From: Euptelea pleiosperma
Taxonomy: Eukaryota; Streptophyta; Magnoliopsida; Ranunculales; Eupteleaceae
Length of the DNA stretch: 64,000 bases
Assembly: GCA_035048495.1 (NCBI GenBank)
Contig: CM068549.1
Span: 15,161,103 to 15,225,102 of the forward strand
Reading direction: 5' to 3'
The notes under the pieces: model-generated
What the model saw: only the letters and a program-made list of their open reading frames with translations
What the model was told of the DNA's origin: nothing
Databases searched by the model: none
Made by a program: the position numbers and the translations under genes
Shown: positions 1 through 12,091 of the stretch, one piece after another
Layout: each line of letters begins with the position of its first letter
How positions within the stretch are numbered: position 1 is the stretch's first letter

Positions 1-1140
1 CTTTACAACTTAATGTATTTACTTATGTTGAGAGGGTTATGCATTTTGTTAGTGGGAAAACCATTGTATATTTTATCTTAAAATTGACAAAGAGGAGATT
101 GATAAGTATATACCTTATGTTGTCAATCCTAGAACAACTCTGTGTATTTATGTAATCTCTATCATGTTAATTGCCAAGTACTTGGAGAACGAAACTCAAT
201 GATTCTGAGACAAGCTATGAGGCGATCTCTGATGTGCACTGAGGACTTGAGATAGTGGACTTATGCAAACTACTTGAGTCCCACTTAGACTTGTTTGAAG
301 TCCCCCAACCTATTATGTGGAACCCCCACATTCCAGAACCCTGACTGGGCCAAAATGGCAGAGGGGTTGATCAGACTTGGAGACGAGACGACCGGTGGAA
401 ATGACCACCGGTCGACTGGTTTAACAGGTTGGTCGATCGTTCTTTAGGTTTCCTCAAATCACGAGCACTTTCCTCCACTCTCATTCAACTATAATTACCC
501 CATCTTCTTACCCTTACTACTTATTAATCTGCTCTGCCGTCTCTTAAGTTCTTCAATACAAGAGCAATTTGTTTGTGTTCTCCTTGCTTTCTTCAACTGT
601 TCTTCTAGCTGCCTCTTGTGGGAGATCGGATCTGGTGGCTTGTCATCTTCGATTCTAAGGACACTTCGGGTAGTTGGTCTGAGCTACTTATCAAAGTTGT
701 TGCTTGGCTTTGCACTTTAACAACATCAAAGCTTCGTTCCTCTCTAATCTTCGTTTCTCTCCAGATAATTATACATCATCTTCTATATTGTTGTGTTGTT
801 TGAGTCAAGAGAAATCTTGACTAAGTTGGAGTTTGATTGCGACTTTACTTCGTCTATATTGATTGTGATTGAGACCGAGTCCTTTACCATATGCAATATT
901 CTAAGATTGCTTAAATATTAAATTAAAAAGGTACGAAGCTCATTGGAGCTAGTTGGAAAGTGGACGTAGGTGTTCATACACCGAACCACTATAAATTCTT
1001 GTGTAGTAGATTGCTGTATCATCTATCATATTGCTTTCAATTGATTATTCTTTTATACGCAAGCATATTAGTAATCAACTTAGGATAATTTAAAAATAGA
1101 CCTATTCACCCCCTCTAGATCTTCATGTAAAAATATCAAG
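1..1140 (+). repeat. LTR-retrotransposon-like fragment
   Basis: No open gene. The stretch near 980-1120 (phrase around 'accactataaattcttgtg', then 'cctattcaccccctctag') resembles the 3' part of plant LTR retrotransposons or their flanks. A reversed counterpart of the C-rich motif occurs at about 51330. No LTR pair or coding domain is seen, so the class is a guess from resemblance. Confidence 0.3.
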
Positions 1141-2999
1141 GGAACTTCAGAATAATTTTTCTGATTTATATTCTCATACACTTTTGTATGGTTCTTATTT
1201 TGTCTACACATACCTTTTTTTCACATTTCACACATACATTGTATACACACCCCATTTTGGCATGATCTTTTAACTTGACGATCGACAATCTTGATCTTCT
1301 TCTTTATTAATTGATTACCTAACTCTTCTCAATCCTTATGATATTCTTAAATAATCATAGAAACCCCATTTAAAACCCTCAACCACCCTTAGAGAACACT
1401 TTTAGAACTTAAGACCATCATTAGAAAACCCCATCCTAAATAATGAATATTTAGTCGACTTTTATCGATCAATGATTAAAAAATATTTTTATCTTTGATT
1501 TTACCATTAAATTTGATTGAAACCAAAATTATTTGCTTATAACTCTTTCATTTTTTTAAAAAAGGAATTCATCAAAATCTATTAGTTTAGTCATAAGATC
1601 AAAACTTTTATTTGACCATTTTTTAAATATCTCAATTTTGGATAGTTTGTGTGTGAGTGAGCTGTCTATAATTAGAAAGTACTTTGAAAGATCTTTTAAA
1701 ATACATTTATCTTGTTAATTTTAAAATTAAAAATGATTATTTTATTAATGATTGATCAAAACTCTAGTGTGTGCTCTTGATATGAGTGGATGCACTAAAG
1801 TTCATACTTCATGATATACCTTTGATGATACTACTCAAGCTTATCCATCATACTCATCAACTTCATTGTTTTTCTATTTTACCAATACTATTTTTGTTTA
1901 TTCTTCACACTTAAATTTTATAATTTTTTAACTTTTTAGATTACCAAACTTTTTTTTTAATAAATTAGAAAATTTATTTTGATATTTATATAAGATAAAG
2001 TTCATTTTATATTTTTACCCTTCAAATGACTAAACTACCCTAACCTTTATTCCCACATTACCCCAAACCCTTACCTTTCACCTATAATACCTCATCCATC
2101 CAAGAGAAAGATCCATCCCTTCAAGGCATCTCCTTAAGCTTAGAGAAACTCTTACAAAATAGTTTTGACTTCTCTTAAAATCTCTTAAAAATCTTTAGAA
2201 AAAGTATCTAAAACTTCTATTGTTTTATGAGATTAAGTGAAAGGAAGAAGAATTCTTGTTCTTACTCACTTTATTTTCTCTTTTGTTTCAAGACAAAAAG
2301 ATAAAAAAGGTCAAAAGAGAATAATGATCATCTATAAAATATAATGTAAACTACATAAAAGTAGTTAATACACTCTGTCTCTGTTCTTTTTCTCTTTTTT
2401 ATTTTTATTTTATTTATCTAATTTTTTATGATTATTTATTTTTACTTTGTTTCCTTATGTTCCAATTATGTTGATCTTTCTCTTTTTTATAAAGTAACTA
2501 TATGGAAGAACTAAGCTACCCTATTTTTTTTCTTTGTTTATCTTTTATTTTATTATTTAGTTTCATTTAGTTATATACTCGTTGATCTTTTTTTATTTTC
2601 TTTATGTTGGTTTATCTATCTTTCTCTCTCTAATAATATAAATCACATGCGATGGCTAAGCCACCTTTTTTTGTCTTTTATTTTATTTATTTAGCTTTAT
2701 TTTTATTTAGTTATTTATTTTAGTTAATTTTCTCATGCTTCTTTTATGTTGGTCTACATTTTTTTTATTTCTTTTTATATATAATTTGTGTGAAAAATCT
2801 AAAATACATGCATAATAAGATAATCCCATATGTTTTCTTACACATGCATATTTATTTTATACATCTTTTTTAAATTGGTAATTTGAGTAGATGATTCAGG
2901 GTACAAGAGTAGGTAACTATTTAAATACTGGTAGATTCGGGTGCCTAACACCTTCCCAAATCTATAAAAGGGCTACTTACCATGATTTCTTTAGTAGGT
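1141..2999. other. AT-rich intergenic DNA, no gene seen
   Basis: Very AT-rich sequence with long T-rich runs (for example 2380-2800) and no reading frame of note on either strand. I see no repeat shared with the rest of the window. Confidence 0.5.
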
Positions 3000-3440
3000 C
3001 AAAAAAGAAATATTTTTTTTGGAAGCCATCTGATTTCGATGGAGTTTTAATACCCTTTAAATTGTAAACATGCAAAACTCATTTTTGCTTCCCAAATCAT
3101 CAGGTCTAGCTCAAGAAATGTAGACTTGATTCCAAGAATCCATCGGTGGTTGTCAACGCTAAGCTGGCATCACTTTTTCACTTTTTTCAGAGCTGACAAT
3201 CATTTTTGGATTCGTGAAATCTACAGCCGAGCGTGCCAACACCAAGATGGGTCAGAAAAAGGAGTTCTTGCGACATCACATTAGGTCATCCACCACATAC
3301 TATATGCATGAGGTCATCCATTACATATTAGATTCTAAAGTTACGTCATATTCTATAATAATTGTACCCATGTAATAATGTCTTAAGACACCCTTTACTT
3401 CATCCCACCTTCAATAAATATCATTCTTCATAAAAATGAT
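3000..3440 (+). repeat. Duplicated segment (short copy)
   Basis: Closely matches 6310-7270 ('ggaagccatctgat' start, 'gcattaggttatccaccac', 'cttcaataaat' end), but about 525 bases present at roughly 6595-7120 in the other copy are missing here. The missing piece includes the cysteine-rich ORF at 6943-7155, so this copy looks like a deleted version or retains only flanks. Confidence 0.7.
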
Positions 3441-3543
3441 ATTCATTTCTAATTGGATAACAATGTATGATGTGGCGTGGTCTCAGTACTTTCCGTATAA
3501 TTTCATCTTTGAATATGGCATCTTTATATATATATATGGATCA

Positions 3544-3914
3544 GGATCGGGGGACAACATTTTTGACAACAAAAATTAGCACAGGCTAATGTATAAATTA
3601 GAAGTCTTGGAATGGGGTGATTTTTGGCAAGGATGGTCTATATAGTGAGGAGATCACTTCACAAAACTTCAAATCAATCCAATATTCGTAGATCAATTTA
3701 CAAGTTGAAGAATTATGGACTGTCTATTTTTATCGTTAACTTGAAAACCATATTTGATGGGGTTAGAAATTTCAGAATGTGCTGATTTTTTGTAGGGGTG
3801 ATCTATATGATGAGGAGATCATCCTCACCAAAAATCAGCAATTGATTCATCTTCCACGTGGGTACATCAAAATTGTTGTCAAAAATGTTGTATGAAATTG
3901 TTGTCCCCCGATCC
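3544..3914. mobile_element. Inverted-repeat MITE, ends GGATCGGGGGACAAC
   Basis: Long terminal inverted repeats: GGATCGGGGGACAAC on the left and its complement on the right, 371 bp in all, flanked by TA-rich DNA. The interior ('gatctcctcacc', 'gaagatgaatca') is shared with the element at 27905-28255 and with a fragment at 18298-18350, so these are related families with different tips. Confidence 0.7.
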
Positions 3915-3927
3915 TTATATATATATA

Positions 3928-4300
3928 GGGTCGGGCTCCGTTGACAGATCTAAAATGACAGATAAAATGACAGGGACACAATATAGCCATGTGGCACACT
4001 GTTACAGGACTTTGACCGTATGGATGTTTGTACTATCCCATGCTGGACCTACAAACCAAAAAATCAGCCTGATTAGTGATTTATACGATTTGGATTGGAC
4101 TTATTTTCATGGGCTGATCTCAACTGTGGGAATTTGAGCAGTATTTGAGGTACAAAGATGCAACACTTATAAATCACTAATCAGGCTGATTTTTGGATTG
4201 TAGGTCCACCATGGGATAGGATAAACATCCGTCCTATAACAGTGTGCCACCTGGCTTATATTGTCTCCCTGTCATTTTAGATCTGTTAACGGAGCCCAAC

Positions 4301-4302
<2 letters not shown>
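3928..4302. mobile_element. Foldback MITE, FB-related, ends GGGTYGGGCTCCGTT
   Basis: 375-bp palindromic element inserted in an (AT)n tract. Its ends read GGGTCGGGCTCCGTT and GGGTTGGGCTCCGTT. The core has the FB family hallmarks: gccatgtggcacac, ccgtatggatgttt, and the mirrored phrase 'cagcctgattagtgatt' / 'aatcactaatcaggctg'. Nine bases of ATATATATA flank both sides, which in a microsatellite is only weak evidence for a 9-bp target duplication. Confidence 0.75.

Positions 4303-4336
<34 letters not shown>
4303..4336. repeat. (AT)17 microsatellite
   Basis: Uninterrupted AT dinucleotide run directly right of the foldback MITE. Confidence 0.95.
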
Positions 4337-4340
<4 letters not shown>

Positions 4341-4430
4341 CATACGGTTCGTGTACGAGTTGGTTTGGTTATTGGGTTAGAGGTGAACTTGGCTCGGGCC
4401 TAAACTTAGCACGGTGGTAAGGATTAAAAT

Positions 4431-4640
4431 CGATATGAGCCACGTTGCACACTCTTGTAGAACCGACTGTATGGATGTTTGGCCAATCTATAGGTGGGCC
4501 TATAAACAAAAATCAGCCTGATTAGTGATTTCCAAGCGTTGGATTGGAATTATTTTCATGGGTAGATTTTAACCGTGGCAATTTGTGCATTATTGACCAT
4601 TATTTGAGTATAAAGATACAAATGTTTGGAACCTACGTAC
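4431..4640. mobile_element. FB foldback MITE, left half only
   Basis: Starts at 'atgagccacgttgcacac', continues through 'tgtatggatgtttggcc' and 'cagcctgattagtgattt' to the centre 'accattatttgag', then stops. The right arm is missing. Confidence 0.7.
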
Positions 4641-4694
4641 GTACCAAAAGTGTGAGGAAGCACGATTTTTGTTACTCCCAGCTGCCATCTGGGC

Positions 4695-5170
4695 CCACTA
4701 ACCGCATGGATGTTTAGCCCAAGGTTTAAAAGGGGTCGTTATAACGGTATAATGGACTGGGGGCGTTACCATATTTCCGTTATAACGAATTGTAATGCTC
4801 AGGGGCAAAAATAGAAAATAATGGAAATAACGGAAAAAATATGGCGCTGAAATCAAATTTTCAAAAAAAAAAAAACAGAAATAACGGCATTTTCGTTCAC
4901 AAAAATTTCCAGAAAATAACTGTCGTTATTTTCGTTATAATGGAAAATAACTGTTGTTATTTTAGAGCATTTTAATTAGTACATAATGTAACGGGGGAGG
5001 TCTGAATCTGTTATAATGGCCGTTATTTTGATTATAACGACCGTTTTTTAAACCATTGTTTAACCCAACCCTTGGTGGATAAACACACCAAAAATCATCC
5101 TGATTGGTAATCTCTAACCATTAGATTTCATTACTTTTTAGGGTGTGATTATTGCCGTTGGATTCAACCA
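4695..5170. mobile_element. Diverged FB-like element split by a hAT-like MITE
   Basis: 'ccgcatggatgtttagcccaa' on the left (4703-4719) and 'tggataaacacacc' followed by 'cctgattggtaatctc' on the right (about 5070-5170) belong to the FB variant also seen at 13736-13975. The two parts are separated by the element at 4720-5058. Confidence 0.5.
4720..5058. mobile_element. hAT-like MITE, CAAGGTTTAAA family
   Basis: 339-bp non-coding element with ends CAAGGTTTAAAAGG and ...TTTAAACCATTG, rich in 'gttataacgg' motifs. Flanks tttagccc and tttaaccc are a 7-of-8 target duplication. Other copies here (19522-19880, 27348-27739, 54003-54429) have perfect 8-bp duplications, the hAT hallmark. Confidence 0.75.
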
Positions 5171-6309
5171 TTTTTTTTTTGTTCTAAACCAATTGCTAAG
5201 GGCCTGTTTGGATGAATCATGTTTTCAGGTTCTTGTCCAACCCTAGCCTAGTTCAGGGCTAGTTCTTGACTAGTTTGCTGTTAACCTTGAACTAGTTTTA
5301 TTTCAACGCTTGTTTGGTTTACCTAACCCAGTCAGCATATTTTTCAAGTAAATGAAAAGAGAGGGAGAAGGAGCAGGAGATAAAGAAGAAGAAGAGAGAG
5401 AGAGAGAGAGAGAGAGTGAGAGAAAGACCCAGAGGTGGAGATTTTGTAGAGAGAGAGACTTGGGCTAGTTCTTGACTAAGTTGCAAATCTTGTAGAGATT
5501 GTATTTCATCTCAGGTCTTGGTCTTCCACCTCACCGCATCTAGTCGGAGGTGAAAATTGCAGAGAAGCTACACCGGAGAGAGGAGCAGAGAAAGAGGGGT
5601 CTCTAGCTCTTCGTTTGTTTTTTTCTTTTTGTTTGGGTTGAAGAGAAGGGGGCTCTAGATCTTAGAATCTTCACCTTCAAATACTTTACCTTGCAGTTCC
5701 TGAAATCTACCAAATCCAAATTACCATTTCCGGAAGTATTCTTATCGTCGATTTCTAGGGTTTCAAGGTTATTGCTGCCGTTGCCCAAATACGTTAAAGG
5801 TCGGGTCTTGGACGCTTTACCGGCTGTGCCGATATCCTCAAGAGTGGCGATACTTGGGATCGTGCCATTGTTTACTCTGCTTGACGTAAGACTCGTATGA
5901 CGGTAAGAGAGTCGCTAGTTGGTCGCCGATGTCTCCTAATCGGACGCTCGGCTGACGTTGCCTCTTTAGGACGGATTCTCAGATGAAGCTGTAATGACTC
6001 CTCCGCCGTTAATCGGTCCCTGTCTAGGATTACCCCCTTGATCTAGTTTAACGGTGGTTGACTTTAGTTAAAACAGACTTGAATCACACGCTATTAGCAT
6101 TGTACTTGCAATATTATGGTCCTTTCATAAGTGCATTAACAGCCACATGATGCATGTCACATTTTAATGTTAGTTAAATGATAGTTAAACTAGGTCAAGG
6201 GAGATAATTCTAAAGTTTAAAAGTATAAGGGGGGTATTACAAATTATTTTCAAATTTCAGGGGTGTATTACTAAAATACCCAATTATTGTAGATGTGTAA
6301 ATGCTGAAG
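5171..6309. other. Intergenic; (GA)n tract, no convincing gene
   Basis: Contains a purine-rich tract with a (GA)n run at about 5394-5416. Short ORFs on both strands around 5600-5900 overlap each other and show no known domain. 'gggcctgtttggat' near 5200 resembles the start of common plant TIR elements, but no partner end was found. Confidence 0.4.
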
Positions 6310-7270
6310 AAAATACTCCTTAATCAAAAATATTTTTTTTTTTGGAAGCCATCTGATTTGATGGAGTTTTAATACCCTTTAAATTGTAAACATGCAAACC
6401 TCATTTTTACTTCCCAAATCTTCAGTTCTAGCTCAAGAAACATAGACTTGATTCCAAGAATCCAACGGTGGTTGTCAACGTTGAGCTGGCATAACTTTTT
6501 TCACTTTTTTCAGCACTGACAACCACCGTTGGATTCGTGAACTCCACAGCGAGCGCGTGAACACCGAGAGGTGTTAGAAAAAGAGGGTCTTCGGAGCCCA
6601 AGCCATTCAATATCCCCTTTTTAAGTTAATTTGAAAATGAATGAATCATTCAAGTGAAAACTTAATTTTTAATTCTCTACGAGATTTTGAAATGAATGAA
6701 TTGATGAACCGATCGGATCCTTTAAAACCATTCCAAAACGTTGTCTTCCAACTAATGCTTTCCTTCTTCATTTAGTGATATTAATGTAGCTTTCAAGTCC
6801 TAACCCCCCTGTATATAGAAGAAGGATTGTCTCAACTCTTAAACCAATCAAGTGATAAAAATAAGTTTTTGTCTGAAGATCTAAAGCAGGCAAAAACAGA
6901 AAGATGACTAAGAAGCAGGTTTTTGCAGAGTTATAGATCTCTATGTTAGCGTTGTCTGCATTGTATGAGGCAGAATGTGCCAAGCCTGCCCACAAGAAAC
7001 AGAAAATGACACCTTGGATGACCTGCTACCAGGAATGCATGCATTTTTGCATGACCCACGTATTTCCGATCGGGGAGCATGCACGTCTTGAAGATTGCCA
7101 AGACACATGCATGGAAGCTTGCAACATCGCATTAGGTTATCCACCACATGTCTGATTTCAAAGTTAGGTCATGTTCTATAATAATTGCACCCATGTAATA
7201 ATGTCTTAAGACACACTCTTTACTTCATCCCACCTTCAATAAATCGTTCTTCGTAAAACTGATTCTTCAT
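6310..7270 (+). repeat. Duplicated segment (long copy)
   Basis: Long version of 3000-3440. The outer parts align closely with that copy; the central part (about 6595-7120) is present only here and holds the cysteine-rich ORF. Confidence 0.7.
6943..7155 (+). CDS. Candidate cysteine-rich peptide exon
   Basis: A 70-codon open frame ending in a stop before 3'-UTR-like sequence. The product has two C-x3-C-x3-C clusters (CYQECMHFC at about residues 28-36 and CQDTCMEAC at about 52-60), a spacing seen in small disulfide-rich plant peptides. No signal peptide is visible in this frame; a splice acceptor such as 'gtatgaggcag' near 6965-6975 could join it to an upstream exon I did not find. The paired duplicate at 3000-3440 lacks it. 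Family not recognised; it may also be a gene remnant or chance. Confidence 0.35.
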   Translation: MLALSALYEAECAKPAHKKQKMTPWMTCYQECMHFCMTHVFPIGEHARLEDCQDTCMEACNIALGYPPHV

Positions 7271-7559
7271 TTTATTTGGAAAGGAGGAAGAATCTTGAGA
7301 GTAGTTATTTCGGTTGCTCAACAGCAGAGTTCACTTTTTTGTCATTATGGCTGACTAGCAGTACTGAGTTAAACTTCTGTCACAGTTAACGGCATATGCA
7401 AATCACACCATCACAAGCCAATGCGTTCTCGGCGCGTACACCTCAAAGCAAAAGCACATGGGTACGTTGTAAAAGAACTAGGGTACGTGGCGAGACAGAA
7501 GTTTTATTCACTAGCACCTCTACACTTGATAAGTACCTCCTTACAGTTGTTGTCACAGG

Positions 7560-7795
7560 CAAGGTTTGAAGGACGCCGTTTTAACGTTTTAACGGACTGG
7601 GGATGTTACCGTTTAAACGGTCATTTTAACGGATTGAAGCGGTACTCAGGGGCAAAAACGAAATTTAATGGAAAAAATGGCGATGAAATTCAAATTTTGA
7701 ATTTTGAAATTTGAAAATTCAAAAAAATAAATAAGAATTTAACGGATTTAACGGCCGTTTTTTCACAAAAGTTTTCAGAATTTAACGGCTGTTAA
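7560..7795. mobile_element. hAT-like MITE, CAAGGTTT family, truncated
   Basis: Left end CAAGGTTTGAAGG followed by the family's 'taacggactgggg.tgttaccg' block and AT-rich core. The right end merges into unrelated sequence near 7795. Confidence 0.65.
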
Positions 7796-8279
7796 TCCCA
7801 TGGCATGGAAGGAGGGATTCACCTCAGAGATAAGCCGAGGTTGGCTCACGCCAAGCCATGCCCATGTCCATCCTTCTCATCGCTGAAGCGGGCTTTAAAG
7901 CGAGACGAAGCTGCTCTGGTCTTTAATGAGTTTAACTTCAAGAGAAAAAAATCTGTATTTTTTCGGTTGTTTTAAAAATTCATGAAAATTCTCGTCTTGG
8001 GTATGAGGTTTTGTGGGTCTAATCCGACTTCCACTTTGCAAATGAGGTTGGATTGAGAAAATCTCATCTGGGTTTTTGTTCAATTTCCTTTTCATGTTTG
8101 ATTTTCGAGGAAATAGGAAATTGGTTTTGTTTTTGTGATGGGATTTTGTGATTTTGTCTAATGTGTGGATTAAGTTTTTCAGAGTGAAAAAAAAACCTAT
8201 CTTTTAGTTGTTGACATTGTCAAATTTCCTTGCTGGGTATTTTTATCCTATATTTGAGTTTGAATTGAAATGTTCCATA

Positions 8280-8420
8280 CTAGTAGGTGGCCCGTGCCCA
8301 CGGCACTCGCCGACAAAGTGTTTGCCAAAATTGGGTGTAAATGGCTTAGATCCACAATCCATTTTGGGTGATAAGATCTCGGCCATCCTTTGTGAAGCCG
8401 ATAAGATGGGGGATAAGTGA
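8280..8420 (-). mobile_element. Helitron 3' terminus and adjoining sequence
   Basis: On the - strand the stem-loop GTGCCGTGGGCAC is followed after a few bases by CTAG with T as the next base, which is the Helitron 3' signature (hairpin, CTRR, insertion before T). The adjacent sequence ('ttgccaaaattgggtgt') is shared with 43587-43762. A matching 5' end was not located. Confidence 0.5.
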
Positions 8421-9182
8421 CTTCTCTGATTCCGTTCAATTCCGATCAAATCGGCATGTTTTACGGTGAATGGAAGCATGTCTAAATTTTTATACACAGG
8501 GCTCATATTCTCTACTTTTTCAATCAATCGCTGGTAAGATTCCATTTTGATGATTTTCTCGATCTATTATTTTTATTTTTTTTCTTTTTCGATCCCAAAA
8601 CATTTCCACGTTTATAATCAACCAATGCAAATAAGTTCAATCTAACGACTATAAATCACTTCTTGACTTTTTTTCTCTCCATCTTCCTCTTCCCTTTCCT
8701 GCAAACCTAACCCTTTTTTCTTTCCTCGTCCAGGGTTTTTTTCTAAGGTCGATTGATATTTTTAGAGTTTGATTCATGTCGCGGGGAAGAAGATCGACAG
8801 AGTTTTGAAGTGGTTCAACGCTAGAAGGTTTTAGGGTTCATCCTTCGAATGAAGGAGGTGAAGATCTATTCGTCCATCAGTTCGTGATTAAATCTGTGGG
8901 CTACCAAATTCTACATGTGTCTTGCTAAATGAGTAACCGTGGAACCGTAGCACTACTCTTATCTGGCTCCAAAGTCCAAACACACTTCTCTTTAATAACC
9001 ATGAAAGTTAACCTTATCCTTAATTGGAAATAACTTATCAGGGTGATCTTTGGTCTGTAGGTCCATCTTGGGATGGCCAACATCAGTACGGTCAATGATC
9101 TCTATGGAGACGAACAATGATCAAAACTTTAATATTTTTTTTTTTTTTTGCAGGGATCGAAAGGTAATGATAGATGAGGCAA
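8421..9182. other. Intergenic, no gene seen
   Basis: AT-rich sequence. An FB-like fragment ('tgatctttggtctgtaggtcc', 9042-9062) is visible. No coding frame worth reporting. Confidence 0.4.
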
Positions 9183-9510
9183 GAGTAAAACTTCTATCAT
9201 AGCATTCTGACAGTTGCGCATCTGTCACAATGAAAATCATAGGCCACATGGCACTCTTAGTGGACCTTGACAGTATGGATGTTTGGCCAGTCCCTCAGTG
9301 GACCTCTAAACCAAAAATCAGCCTGATTAGTGATTTACAACCTTTGGATCTTTGCAGCCAAATAACGCTCAATAATACTCAAATTCTTACCGGTAAAATC
9401 AACCCATGCAAATAACTTCAATCGAATCACTTAGAAATCACTAATCAGGCTGATTTTTGGTTTAGAGGTCCATCGAGGGACTGGCCAAACATCCATACGG
9501 TCCGCGTCCA
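9183..9510. mobile_element. FB foldback MITE
   Basis: Left end GAGTAAAACTTCTATCA at 9183, arms with 'ggccacatggcac', 'gtatggatgtttggcc' and 'cagcctgattagtgattt', mirrored after the centre at about 9370-9420. The last bases of the right arm are lost or diverged after 'cggtccgcgtccac'. Confidence 0.8.
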
Positions 9511-9633
9511 CAAGCGTGATCCAATGCATGCAACTATTAAATTATTTTTGTCCACTCTTAAACCACCAGTGTCATTAAACTGCCTAGCCAAACGATTTTT
9601 CTAATTATTCATCTTAAGTATGATAATATGATT

Positions 9634-9981
9634 TGAGTCTATCCCGAGCTACACCCATTTCTTACATCCACTTCTTACACCCGAGGTTGGGACCCACATG
9701 GAGATCATGTTGGACAATCCAACCATACATTGAGTTGTCCTTGCCATGATGATCATCGTTGCCAAAAATCAGTTCACTTCAACATCGCCAACCTTATAAA
9801 AAATGAAAGTCATATTTTCACGAGGTTAAGAATGTCGAATTGTCCTGATTTTTTGTGAAAAAGGGGTATAGTATGAAAAACGCCTTGTGCGGTTGGATTG
9901 TCCAACATGATCTCCATGTGGGCCCCAGCCTCGGGTGTAAGAAGTGGATGTAAGAAATGGGTGTAGCTCTAGACGGACTCC
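9634..9981. mobile_element. Inverted-repeat MITE with ~80-bp arms
   Basis: Left arm ('gagctacacccatttcttac', 'gatcatgttggac') is the reverse complement of the right arm ending 'gggtgtagctctagacggac'. About 348 bp, non-coding. Unrelated to FB. No clear target duplication found. Confidence 0.7.
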
Positions 9982-9984
9982 CCC

Positions 9985-10278
9985 AAGCCCGTTATGTTAA
10001 GAAGCGCTTGACGTTTGAAAAATAACTGCCGTTTCTTCGTTTTAGCGTTAAAACAAAATTAACGACCGTTATTTTCTGGAAAAAATTTTGATAAAAAAAA
10101 ATGGCTGTTATTTTCTTTATTTTTTCATTAAATTCCGTTTCTGAAAATTGTACCATTTTTTTTTCATCATTTTCACTAAAATCCGTTAACTTCCAATTTC
10201 TTTCTATTTTTTGCCCTTATCCGTTGCAATTCGTTTTAACGGTAACGCCTTTGTTAAAACGGCCTCTTTTAAACCTTG
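9985..10278. mobile_element. hAT-like MITE relic, CAAGGTTT family
   Basis: Right end ...CTTTTAAACCTTG at 10278 and interior 'gttaaaacgg' motifs identify the family. The left tip is absent. It lies right before the first DnaJ8 unit. Confidence 0.6.
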
Positions 10279-10405
10279 ATAGACACCACAAGATCCATTG
10301 GCACCCCTACCAAATCATCTCAAGGGTGGTTTCGTCCACATGCATTAAAGAGGCCTGAAAATATCAAGAAAGGACGCTGGGAATATCATCTACCGAAAAC
10401 CTTCG

Positions 10406-10783
10406 CTCACACCTGTCTGTGAGCAAAGCCGATCACACATCACAATATGAGCTGCGGGGCACACTCTTATAGGACGATGACGGTATGGATGTTTGGCTAG
10501 TCCCTCGGTGGACTTGTAAACCAAAAAGTAGTTTGATTAGTTATTTATAAGTGTTGGATTGGAGTCATTTACATGGGTTGATTTTAACCGTAGAATTTAG
10601 AGCATTATTGACCATTATTTGGGGTACTAGATCCAAAGGTCTGAAATAACTAATCGGCTGATTTTTGGTTTGCAGGTCCACCAAGGGACTCGCCAAACAT
10701 CCACACGGTCATCGTAATCTAAGAGTATGCCACATGGCTCATATGGTGGTGTGTGATCGGCTTTGCTCACACACAGGTGTGAG
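10406..10783. mobile_element. FB foldback MITE, ends CTCACACCTGTGTG
   Basis: Subfamily with tips 'ctcacacctgtctgtgagca' on the left and its near-complement on the right, then 'aaagccgatcacaca', then the usual FB core. It lies about 370 bp upstream of the TATA box of DnaJ8 copy 1 and is absent upstream of copies 2 and 3. Confidence 0.8.
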
Positions 10784-11151
10784 CCAACGCTTACTCATCA
10801 TATACCTGGAGATAAGAATAAGATGATCCATCCGTACAATACGACGGGGCCAGGTCAGTCCTACGTCCAACGTGTGGATAAGGACCTTCCGACCAAATAC
10901 CTCTCTCCTTCTTCACCTTTTCCCAACACTATATTATATTGTCTTCTCCACTATTTTATACTCACGTTCACACAAAAACGAAGCAATCAAAACGTTTACA
11001 GGTGAAAGGAGAGGGTCCCACTTCCATCACCAATCATTTTCTCACTTGCCTTGCCGTCACCGTTGATATCCAAAGTCTAAACTTTCTTTGCTTCTTCTCT
11101 TTTTTCATTTTTTTATTTAGAAACCGATCTGGGCTTCCCTCATTCTCTTCG

Positions 11152-11159
11152 TATAAATA
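11152..11159 (+). promoter_or_regulatory. TATA box of DnaJ8 copy 1
   Basis: TATAAATA, 78 bp before the ATG, inside a block (about 10838-11237) conserved in all three copies. A (GA)n run lies between it and the ATG and differs in length among copies. Confidence 0.7.
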
Positions 11160-11237
11160 TCATAACCAGAGAGAGAGAGAGAGAGAGCATTGGGTGATTT
11201 GTTTTGTTATCTCTACATTTGTGGGATTTGATCGAAG

Positions 11238-12091
11238 ATGGCCATTGCTGTTGGGATTGTGATTGGTGGGTCATGGATTAATCAGAGCCGTTGCTTGAAG
11301 GACAGAAAGACGACTATGAGGGTGTTTTGTTCTTCTTCTTCTTCTAGCCTTAAGGATCAGTACAGAACGCTTAGAATCCAACCTGGTGCTTCTGAGAGAG
11401 AGGTCAAGAAAGCTTTCAGACAGCTTGCTTTGCAGGTGGCTCCTTTTTTTTTTCTTTTGGAAAGTTTTGAGAATTATATTTTTAAATTTTTTTTCTCTAA
11501 TTTCTGTTGATTTTTCTGAGAATTTGAAGTCTGTTTGGGAGTTCTTGACGAGGGTTTTTTTTATTTTTTTTGAATAAATATTTATGTTAACGGCTATTAT
11601 ATCTTTTTCCAGTATCATCCGGATGTATGCAAAGGAAGCAATTGTGGGGTCCAGTTCCACCGTATTAACGAAGCTTACGATGTACGTAATCAATCCCTTC
11701 ATCTCTCATCTTAAATTAGGGTAATGGTGGTAAATGCTTCTGAAAATGATCCAACAGTGTAGGATTACGTGGCTGCCATATCTAGAAATTTAGGTGCTAT
11801 GATTCCATGGGTCGCACATGCATGACCACCTGTAGAATACTAAGTTCCGATTTCTGATTGTTGTTCTCATTGGATTTGTATGATGCAATGCAGAATGTGA
11901 TGAGCAATTTGAGGGGGGAATCTAATGCGATCGGCTTGTACGAGTCATTCGATCGTAGCAACGGTGATGATTATGATGATGGGAGCATGAGGGGCATGTG
12001 TGATCCTGATTGGGACTTGTGGGAAGAGTGGATGGGATGGGAAGGGGCAGGTATTCGGGACTACTCATCTCACATCAATCCCTACATCTAA
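11238..12091 (+). CDS. J8: DnaJ8-like chloroplast J-protein, copy 1
   Basis: Exons 11238-11435, 11613-11681 and 11894-12091 (stop included) give 154 residues; all introns are GT-AG and phase 0. Residues 1-35 are Ser/Arg-rich and lack acidic residues in the first 18 or so, as in a plastid transit peptide. The J-domain follows ([20 protein letters not shown]...), with the HPD motif in YHPDVCKG at the start of exon 2 and a conserved FHRINEAYD. The C-terminus [17 protein letters not shown] and a short Asp-rich stretch are as I know them for Arabidopsis DnaJ8 (At1g80920). J-proteins stimulate Hsp70 ATPase activity; a stromal Hsp70 partner is inferred. This copy has one extra Thr (KTTMR) and lacks an intron-2 segment of about 80 bp shared by copies 2 and 3. 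Confidence 0.93.
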
